DNA from: Pagrus major
Taxonomy: Eukaryota > Chordata > Actinopteri > Spariformes > Sparidae
Direction of reading: 5' to 3'
Assembly (NCBI RefSeq): GCF_040436345.1
Contig: NC_133223.1
Location: 21,105,613-21,169,612 of the forward strand
DNA: 64,000 bases
The position numbers and the translations under genes are program-made. Below the pieces are notes generated by a model. That model was not told the DNA's origin, did not search any database, and worked only from the letters and a program-made list of their open reading frames with translations. Shown piece by piece: positions 1 through 12,490 of the stretch. Position 1 is the stretch's first letter. The number at the start of each line of letters is the position of its first letter.

Positions 1-1
1 G

Positions 2-61
2 TTTGCGCTGACAGCAGTAGCTGAGGAGGTGAACGCCATCTTGAAAGCCCTGCCACAGTGA
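2..61 (+). CDS. ptprn: 3' end of receptor-type tyrosine phosphatase N (IA-2), last coding piece
   Basis: In frame from base 2 the sequence encodes 19 residues ending AEEVNAILKALPQ and then TGA at 59-61. This matches, from memory, the C-terminus of the PTPRN/IA-2 pseudophosphatase, a transmembrane protein of neuroendocrine dense-core secretory granules. These residues form the last helix of its PTP-like domain. Only the end of the final exon is in the window; the rest lies before base 1. The identity is supported by position: in tetrapods PTPRN is the immediate neighbour of DNAJB2, which follows here on the opposite strand (tail to tail). The paralogue PTPRN2 has a similar tail, so synteny is what favours ptprn. 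Confidence 0.85.
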   Translation, partial: FALTAVAEEVNAILKALPQ

Positions 62-990
62 GCTGAGGACAACAGGAGGACATGCACAAGCACACAGAGA
101 TAAACACTACAAAGCAGTCATGTATGTCTGGCCATCACTGTAAATAAGAATTTGCTCTGCCACACATGGAGCAGTTACTGCTCTTGTTTTCAGCATGCAG
201 TATTTCACCATCTACTCATCTCCTGGGTTTTTAAAACTTTTTGGAAGTGCATCCAATGGTTTTTTGGCAGGGTGTAAATAAGAACGAAGATCAGATTTTT
301 TTTTCACCAAACAAATTTGAATACCTCTATGAAGTTTCTACCTAATTAGAGATTTACAAAACTACAAAAAGGAGAGACTTGCATATACTGTGCCTGTGTG
401 AATCCAGATGAAATTTCCCCTTTACCTTTTGCTTGAGTCTGACATTGTTATGTCATAATACTGAAGTGTAACATCGTTCATCTATCTGATCAACAAATGA
501 TCAACATCAACAGACAATTTACCAAAAATAGGTTTGTTTGATAAATCCCTTCCCAAACTAAGCAGATTGCAAAGACTTCCATCTTGCTGATATACACCAA
601 TGATTCAGTCCAGTTTAACCCCCTGAGTGTGGTGTCATGTGTCCACCAGAATACTGTATGCTACTGTCTGGCGTGTGTTGATTTACAGCAAGTTTTTATC
701 CGTGAGGCTCGTCTTTGCCTTGACAACATGATTGTTTGCTTTCAGGCTCTGGTCCTTTTGTAACAGATGCTGTACACTGACCACAAAGTACACATCGCCT
801 TCTCTCTCTCTCTCTCTCTGCACACAAAGTTAACTTTGGGTTCTTTCAATCGTCTTACTCAGTGTACGGCCTTGTGATTCATGTAAATAATCCACCCTGA
901 TGATTGTGTTTAATTCATGTAGCAGACAGATAGAAAATATCTATAAAAATGTATTTTTGACTTGACCTGAATAAATTTGTGACGTGATGC
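62..990 (+). other. ptprn: ptprn 3' untranslated region
   Basis: Non-coding sequence after the ptprn stop. It contains a (TC)n run at about 801-818. The first convincing AATAAA signal after the stop is at 970-975, which sets the likely 3' end near 990. The extent is inferred from that signal. Confidence 0.6.
970..975 (+). terminator. poly(A) signal AATAAA of ptprn
   Basis: Canonical AATAAA hexamer in an AT-rich context about 910 bases after the ptprn stop codon. It is a likely rather than proven cleavage signal. Confidence 0.55.
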
Positions 991-3142
991 AGCAAAAAAC
1001 TAAAAAACATAAAGGCTCAAGTGATTATTTTTTAAACTATCGTGTCATCTTACTTCTATCACATGTATAAATCCTGTTGCCTTCCATTAGCCAGCAGCTA
1101 ACGTTAGCGTTTAACCACTTCCTAGCTAAGAATAGTGTTTGATAGTTACACGATACAACAGCAAAGGCACAGCATAAATTAACTGTGAATATCAACGGAC
1201 ATGTTGGACACATTTATTTAAGCCTGGAAGGGAAACGCACTGGATGTAATTACACAATAACATTAGCATGGAAGTAGTTGAATGCTAACGTTAGCTAATG
1301 TGTTATCAAATATTTAGTGTTACCTTGAAATATGACCCAAAGTCCCTCCAGATTTTCTCTATCCATCATCTTCTTCAGTGGTAAATTGAGAACAATTTGT
1401 CAGATTCCCTACATTTAGACGACTTGCATAGCATAACATTATCCTAGCATCTGGGCTTGAGCGTGAATTCAAAGGAAAATGGCCGCAGTGTGAATATGAT
1501 CAATATCCTGTCGCTAAGATAAACTACCACCAACTCATACAGAGTAGTCAGCAGGAAATGTTTTATTTTCTCTGCTTTATATGTTTCAAAGCATTTTTTC
1601 CACTTGCAGGCATTAAATTAAAATTAAAAGTCCAGCTGAAACATTGTCAGTTAATGCAGAGATGAATAGAACTCCTTCAGTTTCAAAATACAAAGTATCC
1701 AGTCGTTTGCTCTACAATGAGCTACAGTCCGCACACACACTCACACACATACATATGAAATACTATATAAGTGTCATTCAGCAGGTAGGAGCCATGGTGG
1801 GCAGAGAGAGACAAGTGCATCAAGGGGAATTGACCGTTGACCTGTAAGAGTAGACGTACAAGGACATGTTACACTTTACTAGCATTAGTTGTAATAAATA
1901 AGATTTCTAAGAAAAATGGGAGTTCATGATCCGAGCTGATCGAATGGGGCTCATGGGGCAAAGGGGAGAAGGAGTGACTGAAAAACACTCAGGGTGCTTC
2001 AGGTTCACGCTGGTTCGTTACCTCAGGGCAGGCTAGGGCACAGAGCAGCATGAGCCAATCAGGTTAGCTTGTGAAGGCCTCGAAGTCTGAGTCTGAAACA
2101 GGAAGCAGGAAGGGTGAGACAAAAATGTGTATTTGTCACATTATGAATTTCCAAAACTGCTTTATTTTTATACCACAATGAGATCTGTTTACAGCTTATT
2201 CAAGACAATGCACGACAGTCCTTAAAGACGATTCCAGCACATCATCAGCTGATAAACTAAATTAAAATTAAAGCAGATGAGATCAGCTAAAAGGACAGAA
2301 AGAGATAAGGAGATAAAAAAAACTATATTCTGGGGCTACTTAAAATGTATAGTTATTGGTGAAGGATATAGCAGCCTGAATATCTACAAGGCTGCATTGG
2401 TTTTCACAGGTTTTGTTGGCAAATCTACTGGAAAACAGCAAAACAAGATTTGAGTTATTAATTAACAGTGTATTCCTAGAAGATAAAACTAACTTAATTG
2501 TTCCTGTATCACTATTAGTTGCTGTAATAAATGTAATACTTGTATAGCACAAAATCAGTAACAATTAGAGGAAAATGTTTAACTATTTCTGCCATAGTTC
2601 TGTTTAAAAAATCAAATATCCCAACTCCTCTTCAGCTCAATCTTTATTTGTAATTTACCTTTTAACAATCGAAAAATAAAAATAACAAACACAGTTCAAT
2701 GTAGTATAATTACAGGTGGATATAAGAGAAACCATTTGCCTCTTTCGCTCTCATTCCTTCCCCACACAGTAACAGTTTGAAGGGGAGAAATGATAAACAA
2801 CTCAACTCACAATTTTGACTAGTTTGAACTGATTATTTGTTCTCTTTGTCATTGATGACAGCTAACCTTTAAAGTAAAAGCAAAACTCATGCAATGTAAA
2901 ATCAATTAAGCACTCATGAAAAATATATCACAACGTATCTTGCTTGGGCAGCGTAAAAGCAGGGCTGGGGAGGCGACACAGCTTGTAATAAGGTACTTAT
3001 TAAGACAGGCGTGTCGTTGAACAGTAGCAAGAAATTAACATATAACTGGCACTAGTTTTTATTTTTAACACCTTTGTGTTACTTTCAGCCTTGTTTCACA
3101 GCAACAATCACATTTAAAACATTTATTAGTGTTTCTGTATGA

Positions 3143-3204
<62 letters not shown>

Positions 3205-5068
3205 CAGTGTTTTTCTTCACATTGTACCTAAAACCATTGAACACTATTGTAAATCATGTAAGTATGTCTTGCTCTGGTGCTAAGGTGTGAATGTATATGC
3301 CAACATCACAAAACAGACATTGTCAACGCAAGGTATGTCCTTCATTTTGGCAGATTTCTATCACTTATTTTAACTATTCATGCCACTTTATTTCAGGCAA
3401 AAACCTGAAGAAAATCAGTGCAGGTGGAGGGAGGGTTTTGGAGTTGCCCTGGAGCACAACAGTCTGTTTAAACTATCACACTGTGCAGCTCAATTAAACA
3501 AGTGGGGTCTAGTGTTTTGCCCAGGGGAAATTAATCAACAGATGTTGATAGAAGGAAAATGCAGCTACACGTCTCCCCCATGCTTACAGTTCGAGCCAAA
3601 GCCAAAGGGCACCAAAACCTAGCACTGATTTGGTGACAAAGCTGCATATTTTTAAACATTGACACAACCATCACACACTATTGACTCTGAATCCTCTCAC
3701 TTCCAATCACCCATGTATAGTTTTGTGCTAGAAAAAGCTGGTGCTGAATGGAAAAAATAACCCAAAACAACAAAAGATCCGCTTAACTTGTTGACTAAAA
3801 TACATTTGCTTTGCTTGAAACTGATTTGTTTTTCTGACTTGGCACATTTACCCTACAAATGTAAACACAGTAAAATAGTCAGAAGACACAAAGGCACCAA
3901 ATGGATCAAAATATATGAGACTTATCAAACTCATTCCTAGCCCCCATGATACCTTGCACGAAATACAGGCGTGACTTCCAGCATGTCCTGTAACTTGCTG
4001 TTTATTCATGGTAACAGGACGCGAATCCACGTTTCGTATGACGAATCATTAATTCATGAAGATCTAGGGTAGTAGCTTTATCGTGTATATATTTCTAACA
4101 CTATTATTATTACTTAGCCTACTCAGCCAACGCTTCTAAAGCCTTGAAAGTGCCCCTTGTGCGTCAGTTGTTATGATTCTTTGTTAGTCTGGTTCTGCCG
4201 AGCACCGACAGTATCACCCATAACTGTTTCCCTGGTAACCTCTCCAGCGACCTCCCTAGAAAACATGTGAAGATGTATGATTGTTTGCAACGGTGGTTTA
4301 CAATCAGTCTCAATGCTGTACACATTCTCTTCATAAACAACTTCATAAACAACTACAATCTGACCTAATATAGTAGTGATATTTTAGTAAAAGTGCATTA
4401 AGGCCAATCAATGATACGTAAACTCTGTAAAATTGCAACTTTGCAATTAAAGTATGTGCGTATTTACAAGGTATTTATCTTTGCAAAGTGTGCGAGTGTG
4501 CTTCCACTACTTTTTGCTTTACGTATTCTAGAAATTAGTCGAGGCTGATCAGTAAACACAGCTCTTTTTTGATCAAAATGGTCACCAGAGAAAGTTCTGT
4601 GACCTACTTTAGATTTTGATCTATTGTTTGTGACACAGTTCTGATACATTCCCTTTGACTGAGAGCCGTGATGAGAATATTCTATGGCAGGGTCTCAACT
4701 GGTCCAAACACACACAGACGCACGCACAGAAAAACATGCACGCTCACAACACTCTCAGATTAAACTACCAACTCCTAAATACCTAAACCAACTCTTTTCA
4801 GTCTACATTAATATTTTGCAAATTTACATACATTCAGAAATAATCCTATTGCTCTGCATGATTTATCTTTTAGCTGTATTGGCCAATTAAATGGTAATAC
4901 ACCACAAAGGTGACTGTTAAAACTGCAAGAAAGCCTTGGGATCAATTGAGGCACTGTCGCAAATTTAGAATCCAGCAATAAAATTACATTAGAGTCTGGC
5001 TGTAGGCACAACACTGGATTGGTATAAAGAATAAGGCATCCCAAATACACACGCACACACACACTCCA
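991..5068. other. intergenic / UTR stretch between ptprn and dnajb2
   Basis: No exon, RNA gene or classifiable transposon is recognised here. Open frames are short, begin anywhere and lack family motifs. The stretch is AT-rich, with a long TG microsatellite at 3144-3200. The part next to 5068 must hold the dnajb2 3' UTR, since that gene ends at 5069 on the minus strand, but I could not pick a convincing minus-strand poly(A) signal close to the stop. Confidence 0.5.
3144..3200. repeat. (TG)n microsatellite
   Basis: About 28 uninterrupted TG dinucleotides. It is the longest pure TG run in the window. Confidence 0.97.
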
Positions 5069-8000
5069 TTAGCACACAATACACCCACACTTCTTTTTCT
5101 TTTTCGCACTAGTGTCACTACTTTTCGTGGCCGGTTCAAACTCTTCTGGACTGGTCTGTGGTGTAGTGCTGGAAGTTGTGGGTGACTCAGAAGAGTCCGA
5201 CTCTTTGGTTTCCTTCTCCTCCTTTTCCTGTCTACCTCCAGGCCCTGGGCCCATTTTAACCTGCCCGTCTACATCAATAAACATTTCAGTACCATTAACA
5301 TTCAATTTTGTAGTTTTAGTACTAGTACTAGTGCTAGTAGTAGTTTTTGTAGTCTTAACTTTGCTCCTCATGGCTCTGTCCCCACCCAGAGCACCTTTTA
5401 TGATGTTGTTAACAGCTGCTCTCTCCTCCGCCTCCAGCTCTGACAGGCTGCATGCCAAAGCCGTCTGCAGGTCTTCATCGTACTCGTCATCTTCGTCATC
5501 CTCACTGCCTGACGCCACCCTGTAGTTGTAGTTACATGACTGATGTGTAGCAGGTGATTCTTTTGGGATTTGTGGCTTCTGTTGGGTGTTATGGGACTTT
5601 GGGTCTTCCCGTCGGCTCAGCTCCAGCACGAGGGCCATTTCATCCTCCACACCTGAGAATAACACGCGACAACACAGCTGAGTATGTTCATAAACAACAT
5701 TAAGTAACCTGTGCACACACGCAGAAATGCACTTTTTCTTCAATAACAACATCTAAAACCTTTTTTAATATAATAGCTCCCGATCTATTACTTTTATTTC
5801 CTATGTGGTAAAAGTTAAGGTGAATGTGTTGGATTCAACTCAAGATACTGTGGCCACACGTATGCAGTAGTACTCCCGAAGACATGTAAACACACTATAA
5901 TGTGTTAACTTAGTGGCTTTATCCTTTAAGTGTGTATGAACTTACCATTAATTAGGACACTCTTTAACACCCCATCCTCCTCAATCTCTATTCTTTCCTG
6001 CCCATTCTCCTTTATCCTGTAGGCAAGACAAATAAACAGAGAAATAGTGGTATTAAAGTGTGTCCATCATTGTTTTTTTTTTGTCCGTGTGTCATCTTGT
6101 ATAAGAACTTAAATGATTTAATTGAATATTCATGTGGTGTTTGATTATGTTTGATTACAGTTATATAACTGCCACCGGCGCAGGTTTATAGAAAAATAGC
6201 ACTACCATTTTAGGGGTATATAATGGTAGCTCTATAACTACACTTTAATAAAAAACAATAGTAACAGAAAAAAGCTAAATGCAGCATTAACAAAAAAAGG
6301 CTCAAGTATTCTTTGAAACATCTAACATTGCAAGTGCCAGTTGGGATAAAAAGTCCTATCACATTTGAAAATACGAATTCCCTAGTTGGCTAACATTTCT
6401 AAGGACAGCATTACATACTTCTTGGTGGTGGTGCGTTTGCCATTTATGATGCGAGTGGAGGTAGAAACCGATTTGAAGTTGCCCATCCCTCCGCCCATGC
6501 CGCCCATCCCGCCCATCCCATCCAGACCACCCATGGAAGAGAAGCAGGTAAAGTCACCTGAAGAGGAGATGATCAGGAAAGCAAAGTAGAAGAGAAGAGT
6601 TTAATTTTGATGTGTTATTAAAGAACCTCAGTCTGTGCAATGAAAATATCACTTGTGTTATTGCCACAGAAAGTGTGAATTTAAGTGGGTTGAAATGTAC
6701 AGCAAAGTAACTAATATTAGAAAAAATAAACAGAGTGACAATTGATTTGTGCAAAAAAACCATAACCCATGGCTGGATGAGTTAGAGCAGTGAGCTAGCT
6801 GATAGAAGAGTTTGAGGCTCAAGTAATACTGCTATGATTACATAGAGTTTAATATACAGTTTTTAATGTTGTGGCCGCGGTATGACATGCACTGATGTCT
6901 ATACAGTATTATATTTGCCATGCTAATTTCCTCATAAAATATCTAACTGTTTACCTCCTGCTGAAGGAAATGAAAAGAACCCAGTGTTGCCAAGGCCAGA
7001 GGATGTGCCGCCAAAGGCTGGGAAGTCATCTGGATGAAAGACAGCGAGAGAGAGAGAGACACACTTATGATTATTTAAATACTGTTCTGTAAGGTAAGAT
7101 GTAATATCACAGTAGGTTTTTGTGAAGCTAACTGACAAAGAAGTTGAACTTTAGTCAAAAAAAAGGCATCTTCTGTTTTAAGAACTTACGTTTAATTATT
7201 GCAGCACAGATGAAATAAAAGAAAAAGGGAGATGAGCAAAATCCCAACGTTATTAACAGGTGTCCAGAGGGGGTCAATCAAATCAAGCTACTGTAACTAT
7301 AATGATATATAACTTACCAAATAAGCTAGAAACGGGATCCTGACGAGCAAAGAACTCTTTGAACACCTCATCTGGGCTGCGGAATGTGAAGGTGAATCCT
7401 GGGAAATCTGATGAAAAGCTTGAAGTGGAGGAACCTGGAAAAATAAGTCGTTGTGGTCAGGTGGGTTAAGAGCAACCGAGGAAGAGAAAGAGTGGGAGAA
7501 AAGAGTAGATTGAGGAAAACATATTTAGCGGCCAGTACAGGGAGAAAGTGAGTGAAATGAAAGGTGCAGGGAATTGGGAGGGAGAAAAATGTAAGAACAA
7601 GAAAAAGGAGAATAAGTGTGACAGAGGTGAAAAGATAATGAGAACCAGAGAAAGAAAGGTGAAGGGGAAAAACAGAAAAAGAGAAAGAGAATGAGAAAAA
7701 TACCTAACACATTATCAATCAATTTATAGATTTAGCTGGTAGAAGTCACAATAATGAATGTTACAATATGTCAGTAACTCATAGCAGCCGTTTTTTATTT
7801 ACCTGGGGGTCGCGTTCTGTCCTTTCCATATCTGTCATACTCATCACGCTTACTCTCTGTAGTGGAAGAACAGAGTACAATTTAGTGATGGAATAAAAAG
7901 TCATTGACACCAACACATCTCTCTTTTTCTCATAGAAACACCCGACACACATTACAGATTACAAGTATAACTAATGTGTTCGATTTAAGGCTTCTATGAA

Positions 8001-8572
8001 TTAAGTTCCTCTCTCAGGAGCCTGAAGTTATCGCACAGAGATGCAGATTCATGTCTCACCACAGATCAATTACCAGCCATCTCAGAAGACACACACACAC
8101 ACACATATAAATAAACATTAAGAAAGACACTGCCCTGACTTACTGTCTGAGAGGACTTCATAGGCCTCAGCCACTTCTTTGAACTTTTTCTCTGCTTCGT
8201 CCTTGTTGTCTGGATTTTTGTCTGGATGCCATTTCAGTGCCAGTTTCCTGTACCTGTACGCACAACACAAACACTGACTCAAACATACAATTAAGATAAA
8301 GACATGCAATGATATTATGGTCTCTTCAACAACAACTACAACTAAAGATGCATCATGGAGAGCCTTGGAAAAATACAACATGTCTCCGTGTGTTTGAGAA
8401 ATGTGCAATTTCAACTGTTTTTAAATTCAGGTGAAATATGGCATTATTACTTATGAATTAGTGGAAAAAGTCCTTTAACACATGAGACAGACTCCCAGAG
8501 TACTTACGCCTTCTTGATGTCGTCCTCAGTGGCTGTTTTAGACACTCCCAAGACATTATAGTAATCCACCAT
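5069..8572 (-). CDS. dnajb2: DnaJ homolog subfamily B member 2 (HSJ1), complete
   Basis: A J-protein co-chaperone that delivers ubiquitylated clients to Hsp70 and the proteasome. Eight coding exons on minus: 8572-8508, 8253-8144, 7856-7803, 7434-7318, 7029-6955, 6557-6419, 6016-5946 and 5652-5069 (stop included). All are GT-AG with unbroken phase, giving 404 residues. The J domain starts [10 protein letters not shown], with the Hsp70-activating HPD at residues 31-33. A Phe/Gly-rich linker ([16 protein letters not shown]) and a Gly/Met-rich stretch (about 149-168) follow. Residues about 187-210 match the DNAJB2 ENGQER...EEDG segment. Two ubiquitin-interacting motifs lie near 213-225 and 267-282 ([14 protein letters not shown]). 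The tail ends [11 protein letters not shown], a polybasic stretch plus a CaaX box (CIVC), as in the prenylated ER-associated long isoform HSJ1b. The start ATG opens the conserved J domain. Order next to ptprn and alpha-tubulin matches human 2q35. Confidence 0.95.
7470..7700. repeat. purine-rich tract in dnajb2 intron 3
   Basis: About 230 bases in which the plus strand is overwhelmingly A and G, so the transcript strand is pyrimidine-rich. It is irregular rather than a clean microsatellite. It lies between coding exons 3 and 4 of dnajb2. Confidence 0.7.
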
Positions 8573-8596
8573 GTTGATTCCTGTCGGTCCTCACCC

Positions 8597-10384
8597 CTAA
8601 AAGGAAAATACAACTTAGTTTCCTGCGTGCGTTTCTGCTTTCTGATCGCAAAAACTCTGAAAAACTTTGGTATCTCTGGTATTTCCTAATATCCAAAAAA
8701 GGAAAAGAAACAGTACTGTGCTCATTATTTATTTAATTTGCAGAGAAGTGGTCATACATAACAGCAGCTGTCTAAGGAATGTCTTAACAAGGCAATGTGT
8801 GATGTAAATATATTTGTTTATCATTCTATACACTAAAGTGTTGACAAAAACACATTTTATGAACCTTTAATTTCCTATTTTGGAAGTGATTAATCTAGAA
8901 ACCTATGGATTACCCATACAAGTGTTTTCACTTTTTTTGCCTGTCAAGACCTTTTCTCAGGACGTGTGGGCGCGAACAGACAAAAGACTTGCGGAGTTAC
9001 CTGAATGTAATTTCATTAAACCATACACAATTCAGCCAACATGTGATTGGCATTAAGAAGAGCTGCTCTTTAAGCTCCATATTTAAGGGACAAGTCATAA
9101 TGCGTCACACAAACAATGAGTCATGAATGTCTTGATTTCCATCGATTTTGACAAGAATCAATGTTAGTGTGAAGAAAATGGTTTATGGAGCATTTAAACA
9201 CAAACATGATGCATGCTGTGGACTGTGCAAATAAGATAGCAAAGTTTCTTAAACTGTTTTTGTGAATTTGCTAATTTACAAAAATACAATGGTTTTGGTT
9301 TTGATAACTAGAAGTTCTAGTTTATTTGTCAAACTTAAATATGCATACTGATTAACTAATGAGATTTTAAGGTGTAGCGGGTACACTGTAGAGCAGGGGT
9401 CAACGGATATGGCTTTTTCAGGGCCGATACCGATTATTAGAAATATATTTGGGGAAATCTTCAACAACTAAAGGAATCAGTACAATTTACTCAAATACTG
9501 TTCTTGCGTATAATTTTTCAGGTACTTTCCTAGAGTACTTTGATTTTCTGCTACTTTATTCTTCCTCTCCACTACATTAATTTGATACAATTAGTTACTT
9601 TGCAGATTCAGAATATTCAGTGTTTACAGGCTATTAATTCAGACGTGTTACCAATCAGTGCTGTAGGTGGGACATTGTGTGAGAGGATGTTGCATGACAG
9701 CCAAATTAGCAAATACGTTTATTTTATTGACAATCTGACGAGATAAAAAAGATGAATACTGGCCCCAATAATTGGCCAGAGTTGATAATCAGTCTACCCC
9801 AACTTTCTTTAAGTGTTACACACAAGACATTAAACAGGATTTCTGTTTGTTTTTGTTTTTGTTTTTTCTTTTAACCTTCAAATAAATGATGGCATTGACT
9901 TTTGGCACAAGAACTTAAAAGTACATCTACCAAGTGCGCCCTTGAAACGATAACACCTCAGTACAGTCAGTGGTTCCATTATAGCCACAGACTCAGCGTG
10001 CTCACCACCATGCCAATCTCATTAGTGGTCTCTGCAACAGTTTCAGGGCTGAGAGGGGGACTTTCCAGAACTGAGGTTTAATAACTCAACTTAACTTTCT
10101 CCGTCCCCTCGGGAACAGCCGTGCGCTCACACATGTATTATTACTACGTTATTTCGAGCTTCGTGGCATCTGACAACTGCTGCTGACACGACAGTAGGCC
10201 TACACAAACTAACACACACGGGCAGATGCACTCACAGGCGCTGCTGCTGTCTACAGTCAAGTATTATCATTGAAAGTAACATTATTTATGTAGTTACGCG
10301 GTTGACACAGCATTTACTGTTATGGCCAAGTTGCACGACAGAGGGCTAGCTAATAGGTTAGGAGTAGCTTAGCTTTGTACCTAC
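8597..10384 (-). other. dnajb2: probable dnajb2 5'-UTR intron
   Basis: Read on minus, TTAG before 8596 is a good acceptor 24 bases upstream of the start codon, and G|GTAGGT at 10385/10384 is a good donor beside a CpG-rich region. Together they suggest one non-coding first exon. The intron holds a composite repeat at 9396-9800 and otherwise nothing recognised. Confidence 0.55.
9396..9800. mobile_element. short interspersed element with inverted ends (GGGGTCRACNGATTATC type)
   Basis: The left end reads GGGGTCAACGGATAT. The right end, reverse-complemented, reads GGGGTAGACTGATTATC, so the termini are imperfect inverted repeats. The interior has the GGCCGATACCGAT phrase of a repeat family common in teleosts, plus a stretch resembling another dispersed repeat rich in acttnaagtac phrases (about 9480-9560). 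It is non-autonomous and non-coding. A related piece lies at 12185-12490. Confidence 0.6.
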
Positions 10385-10760
10385 CGTGAGTCTTGAGGCC
10401 AATAAGTGAGCCGTCTACCCAACGCTGACAATGAATTATTATGATAGCGGCGCCTCTGGAATGTGCGCCCCCTCTTGTAGCTCTACTTCACAAGACAGCC
10501 TCCTCCCTCTTCAGCCGTCCGCCGCCGCCCCGACACGAGTAGAGTCTGCAGTGCCTCTGTCGTCCTACTCCACGGGTCCCACCGGGTGAGACGAGCTCAC
10601 GGTCCGCCCTGTTTACACCGTGTGCCTTTGGACCGAGCCGCACGCGCTACGTCACTCCCAGCTGGGGGGGAAAAAAATAGAACGTCTAGAACATGCCAGT
10701 GTTCGAAACTACGTCACCGCCCCCGCCCTGCGCCAGCTGCAGCCTGTTGCTCCGCGATAA
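10385..10760 (-). promoter_or_regulatory. probable dnajb2 first exon and CpG-rich promoter
   Basis: After a splice donor at 10385/10384 (minus), the sequence becomes GC- and CpG-rich to about 10760, unlike the AT-rich surroundings, and no TATA box is evident. Two copies of CTACGTCAC occur (TACGTCA at 10648-10654 and 10710-10716); each contains a CREB/ATF-type half-site plus one base. The transcription start is not determined. Confidence 0.5.
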
Positions 10761-10857
10761 CTGGCTTTAAATCACAAACCGGGCAAGACACATGAAGCAA
10801 GCTGTAAGGTCTGTCCGCAGGTATTTCTGAATCATTTCGTTTTAAAAAAAATCATTA

Positions 10858-11710
10858 AAGCTGCAATATGTAAGAACTGGCCACCTGTCGAGTTTTCTAC
10901 TCAAAACAGTAGGGGGCAGCATTTCACCAGCGGAACCGCTAATTGCTGCTAACATTAGCTGCCGGGGTTTGAAGCTTTTTCTTGCGTGGCCGAACCGTGT
11001 AACTACAGCGTCACATGATGCTAACGTTGTGAAAGAAGTGTCTAGTGCGCACGCACAATGCGGAAGAGCCCCGGCCGGAAGTCGAGCGTTTTTGGCTTCA
11101 TGCGCCACTGAGCAGCTTTCATAGGAGTGAACTGGGGCTGTGTCCAGTAGTTATAGGTCCGTGGATTTACCTGCTACCTGCTTGAAGGCGTGTCATAAAC
11201 CAAAGACAAGCTTGTCCCGATCGAAGAGTCACAGCTAACAAAGTGGCTCCACTTATTCGGTTACAAACACGTTTTTTTTCCTTTAAGTTCTTCACAATTA
11301 AAGTCCCCCATTGTTTAGTTATGTAAGAGCTTGTATTATGAAGCGGCATTACAGGAAAAGTTGCATTTTCGTAGCCCGCTTGGAGGCGTGGTGGGTGTGT
11401 CTTGCCCCTACTCTGGAGCAGGTCCATCGCGGGCGTGGTTTGGCTTAACTCACCACAGTAAAGGGGTGGTGGAAAAGCAAATCGCTGTCATTGGAGCACT
11501 CGGGAAGTGTTGGTGTTTACACCACTAGCACAGGAGCTTTGGACAAAGACAGACTTGGGCGTAGCTGGTTAGCATGCTAACTTCAGTAGATATTACTGCA
11601 ACACAATACATAGACGTCATAATGTCAAAACTGTTATTTCTTTGAATTTTGTTGATAATTTTAGTGACTTTTTGACTGTTTTCAACTCAAACTCTTACAT
11701 ATTGCACCTT
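10858..11710 (-). mobile_element. MITE-like element, AAGGTGCAATATGTAAGA family, long copy
   Basis: Begins AAGCTGCAATATGTAAGAA and ends with the inverted form (TCTTACATATTGCACCTT), so it has terminal inverted repeats of about 20 bases. The right-hand 200 bases (on minus) match the body of the copies at 28852-29174, 45435 and 58260-58630, including the tract with GTTGCAGAGATGTCTACTGA. About 850 bases, no transposase frame. A second left-end fragment of the same family starts directly after it at 11719. Confidence 0.75.
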
Positions 11711-11819
11711 TATTCCTTAAGGGTGCAATATGTAAGAAGTAGCTAGCTGCAGCAATGCTGAAACTAATGGGTATCCTAACAAACTAAACTCAATTCTATA
11801 CAGCACTGAAATGTTAGCT

Positions 11820-12150
11820 AACCAATATATTCAAGTGTTGAACTTCAAGTAGCGTAAGTTCAGTTTTTAGGTTCTTGTACTTTAATTACTTTTCTGCAAC
11901 TTTATACTTTGACATGACTGTATTTATCTGAGAGCCATGGGCTAGGTTTTTTGCAAAAACTTTCAGATTAAATAAAGCCATCTTATAAAGTAGCCTGTGA
12001 CAGTGTTTAAAAGAATATCCAAAAGTAATACTACTTGAGTTAAAGTAAAGCACCTGATATTAAATGCACCGAAGTAACTACTTTTTTGGCAATAAATGTA
12101 CTTACATAAGTATTATAAGTACAACTTAAGTAAAAGTAAATTATATGTTA
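11820..12150. repeat. dispersed repeat with acttnaagtac phrases
   Basis: Stretches such as CTTAAGTAAAAGTA and GTACTTTAATTACTTTTCTGC belong to a very common teleost interspersed repeat. Related pieces occur at about 9480-9560, 12330-12490, 24175-24250 and 34480-34670. It is non-coding. I cannot assign a class. Confidence 0.55.
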
Positions 12151-12184
12151 CATATATTTACATGTATGTATATACTGTATACCA

Positions 12185-12490
12185 TGGTTCAACTGATTAT
12201 CGGCCTGGTCGATATTCAGCATTTCGGCATTATCTGCATTAGTATTTTTATCCCAATAATACTAAAATAATTTAAAATGAAAATGTGCTACTCTGGCTCT
12301 GATGCAGCATGTCATCTGCAAAGTAAGTAGTTACTAAAGTTATCAAATAGATGTAGTGGTAAAAAGTACAATATTTGCCTCCAAAATGTTGTGGGGTAGA
12401 AGTATGAAGTGGAAGAGAAGGGAAATACACAAGAAAGTAAGGTACCTCAAAATAGTACTTACTGTACTTAGTTACATTCTACCACTTGCC
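12185..12490. repeat. composite dispersed repeat (GATTATCGGCC plus acttnaagtac pieces)
   Basis: The first part (GGTTCAACTGATTATCGGCC) matches the end of the 9396-9800 element. From about 12330 the sequence is a reverse-strand copy of the repeat found at 34480-34670, sharing GGAGGCAAATATTGTACTTTTT as its complement. Two families therefore lie side by side or nested. Confidence 0.55.

Noticed and set aside
3291-3622. Two overlapping plus-strand frames between ptprn and dnajb2 (68 and 80 codons).
   Set aside because: No family motif, no splice support and ordinary intergenic base composition.
10680-10710. Possible heat-shock element upstream of dnajb2 (AGAACGTCTAGAAC, GTTCGAAAC).
   Set aside because: The GAA/TTC pentamers are not in the required alternating five-base register, and each candidate needs mismatches.
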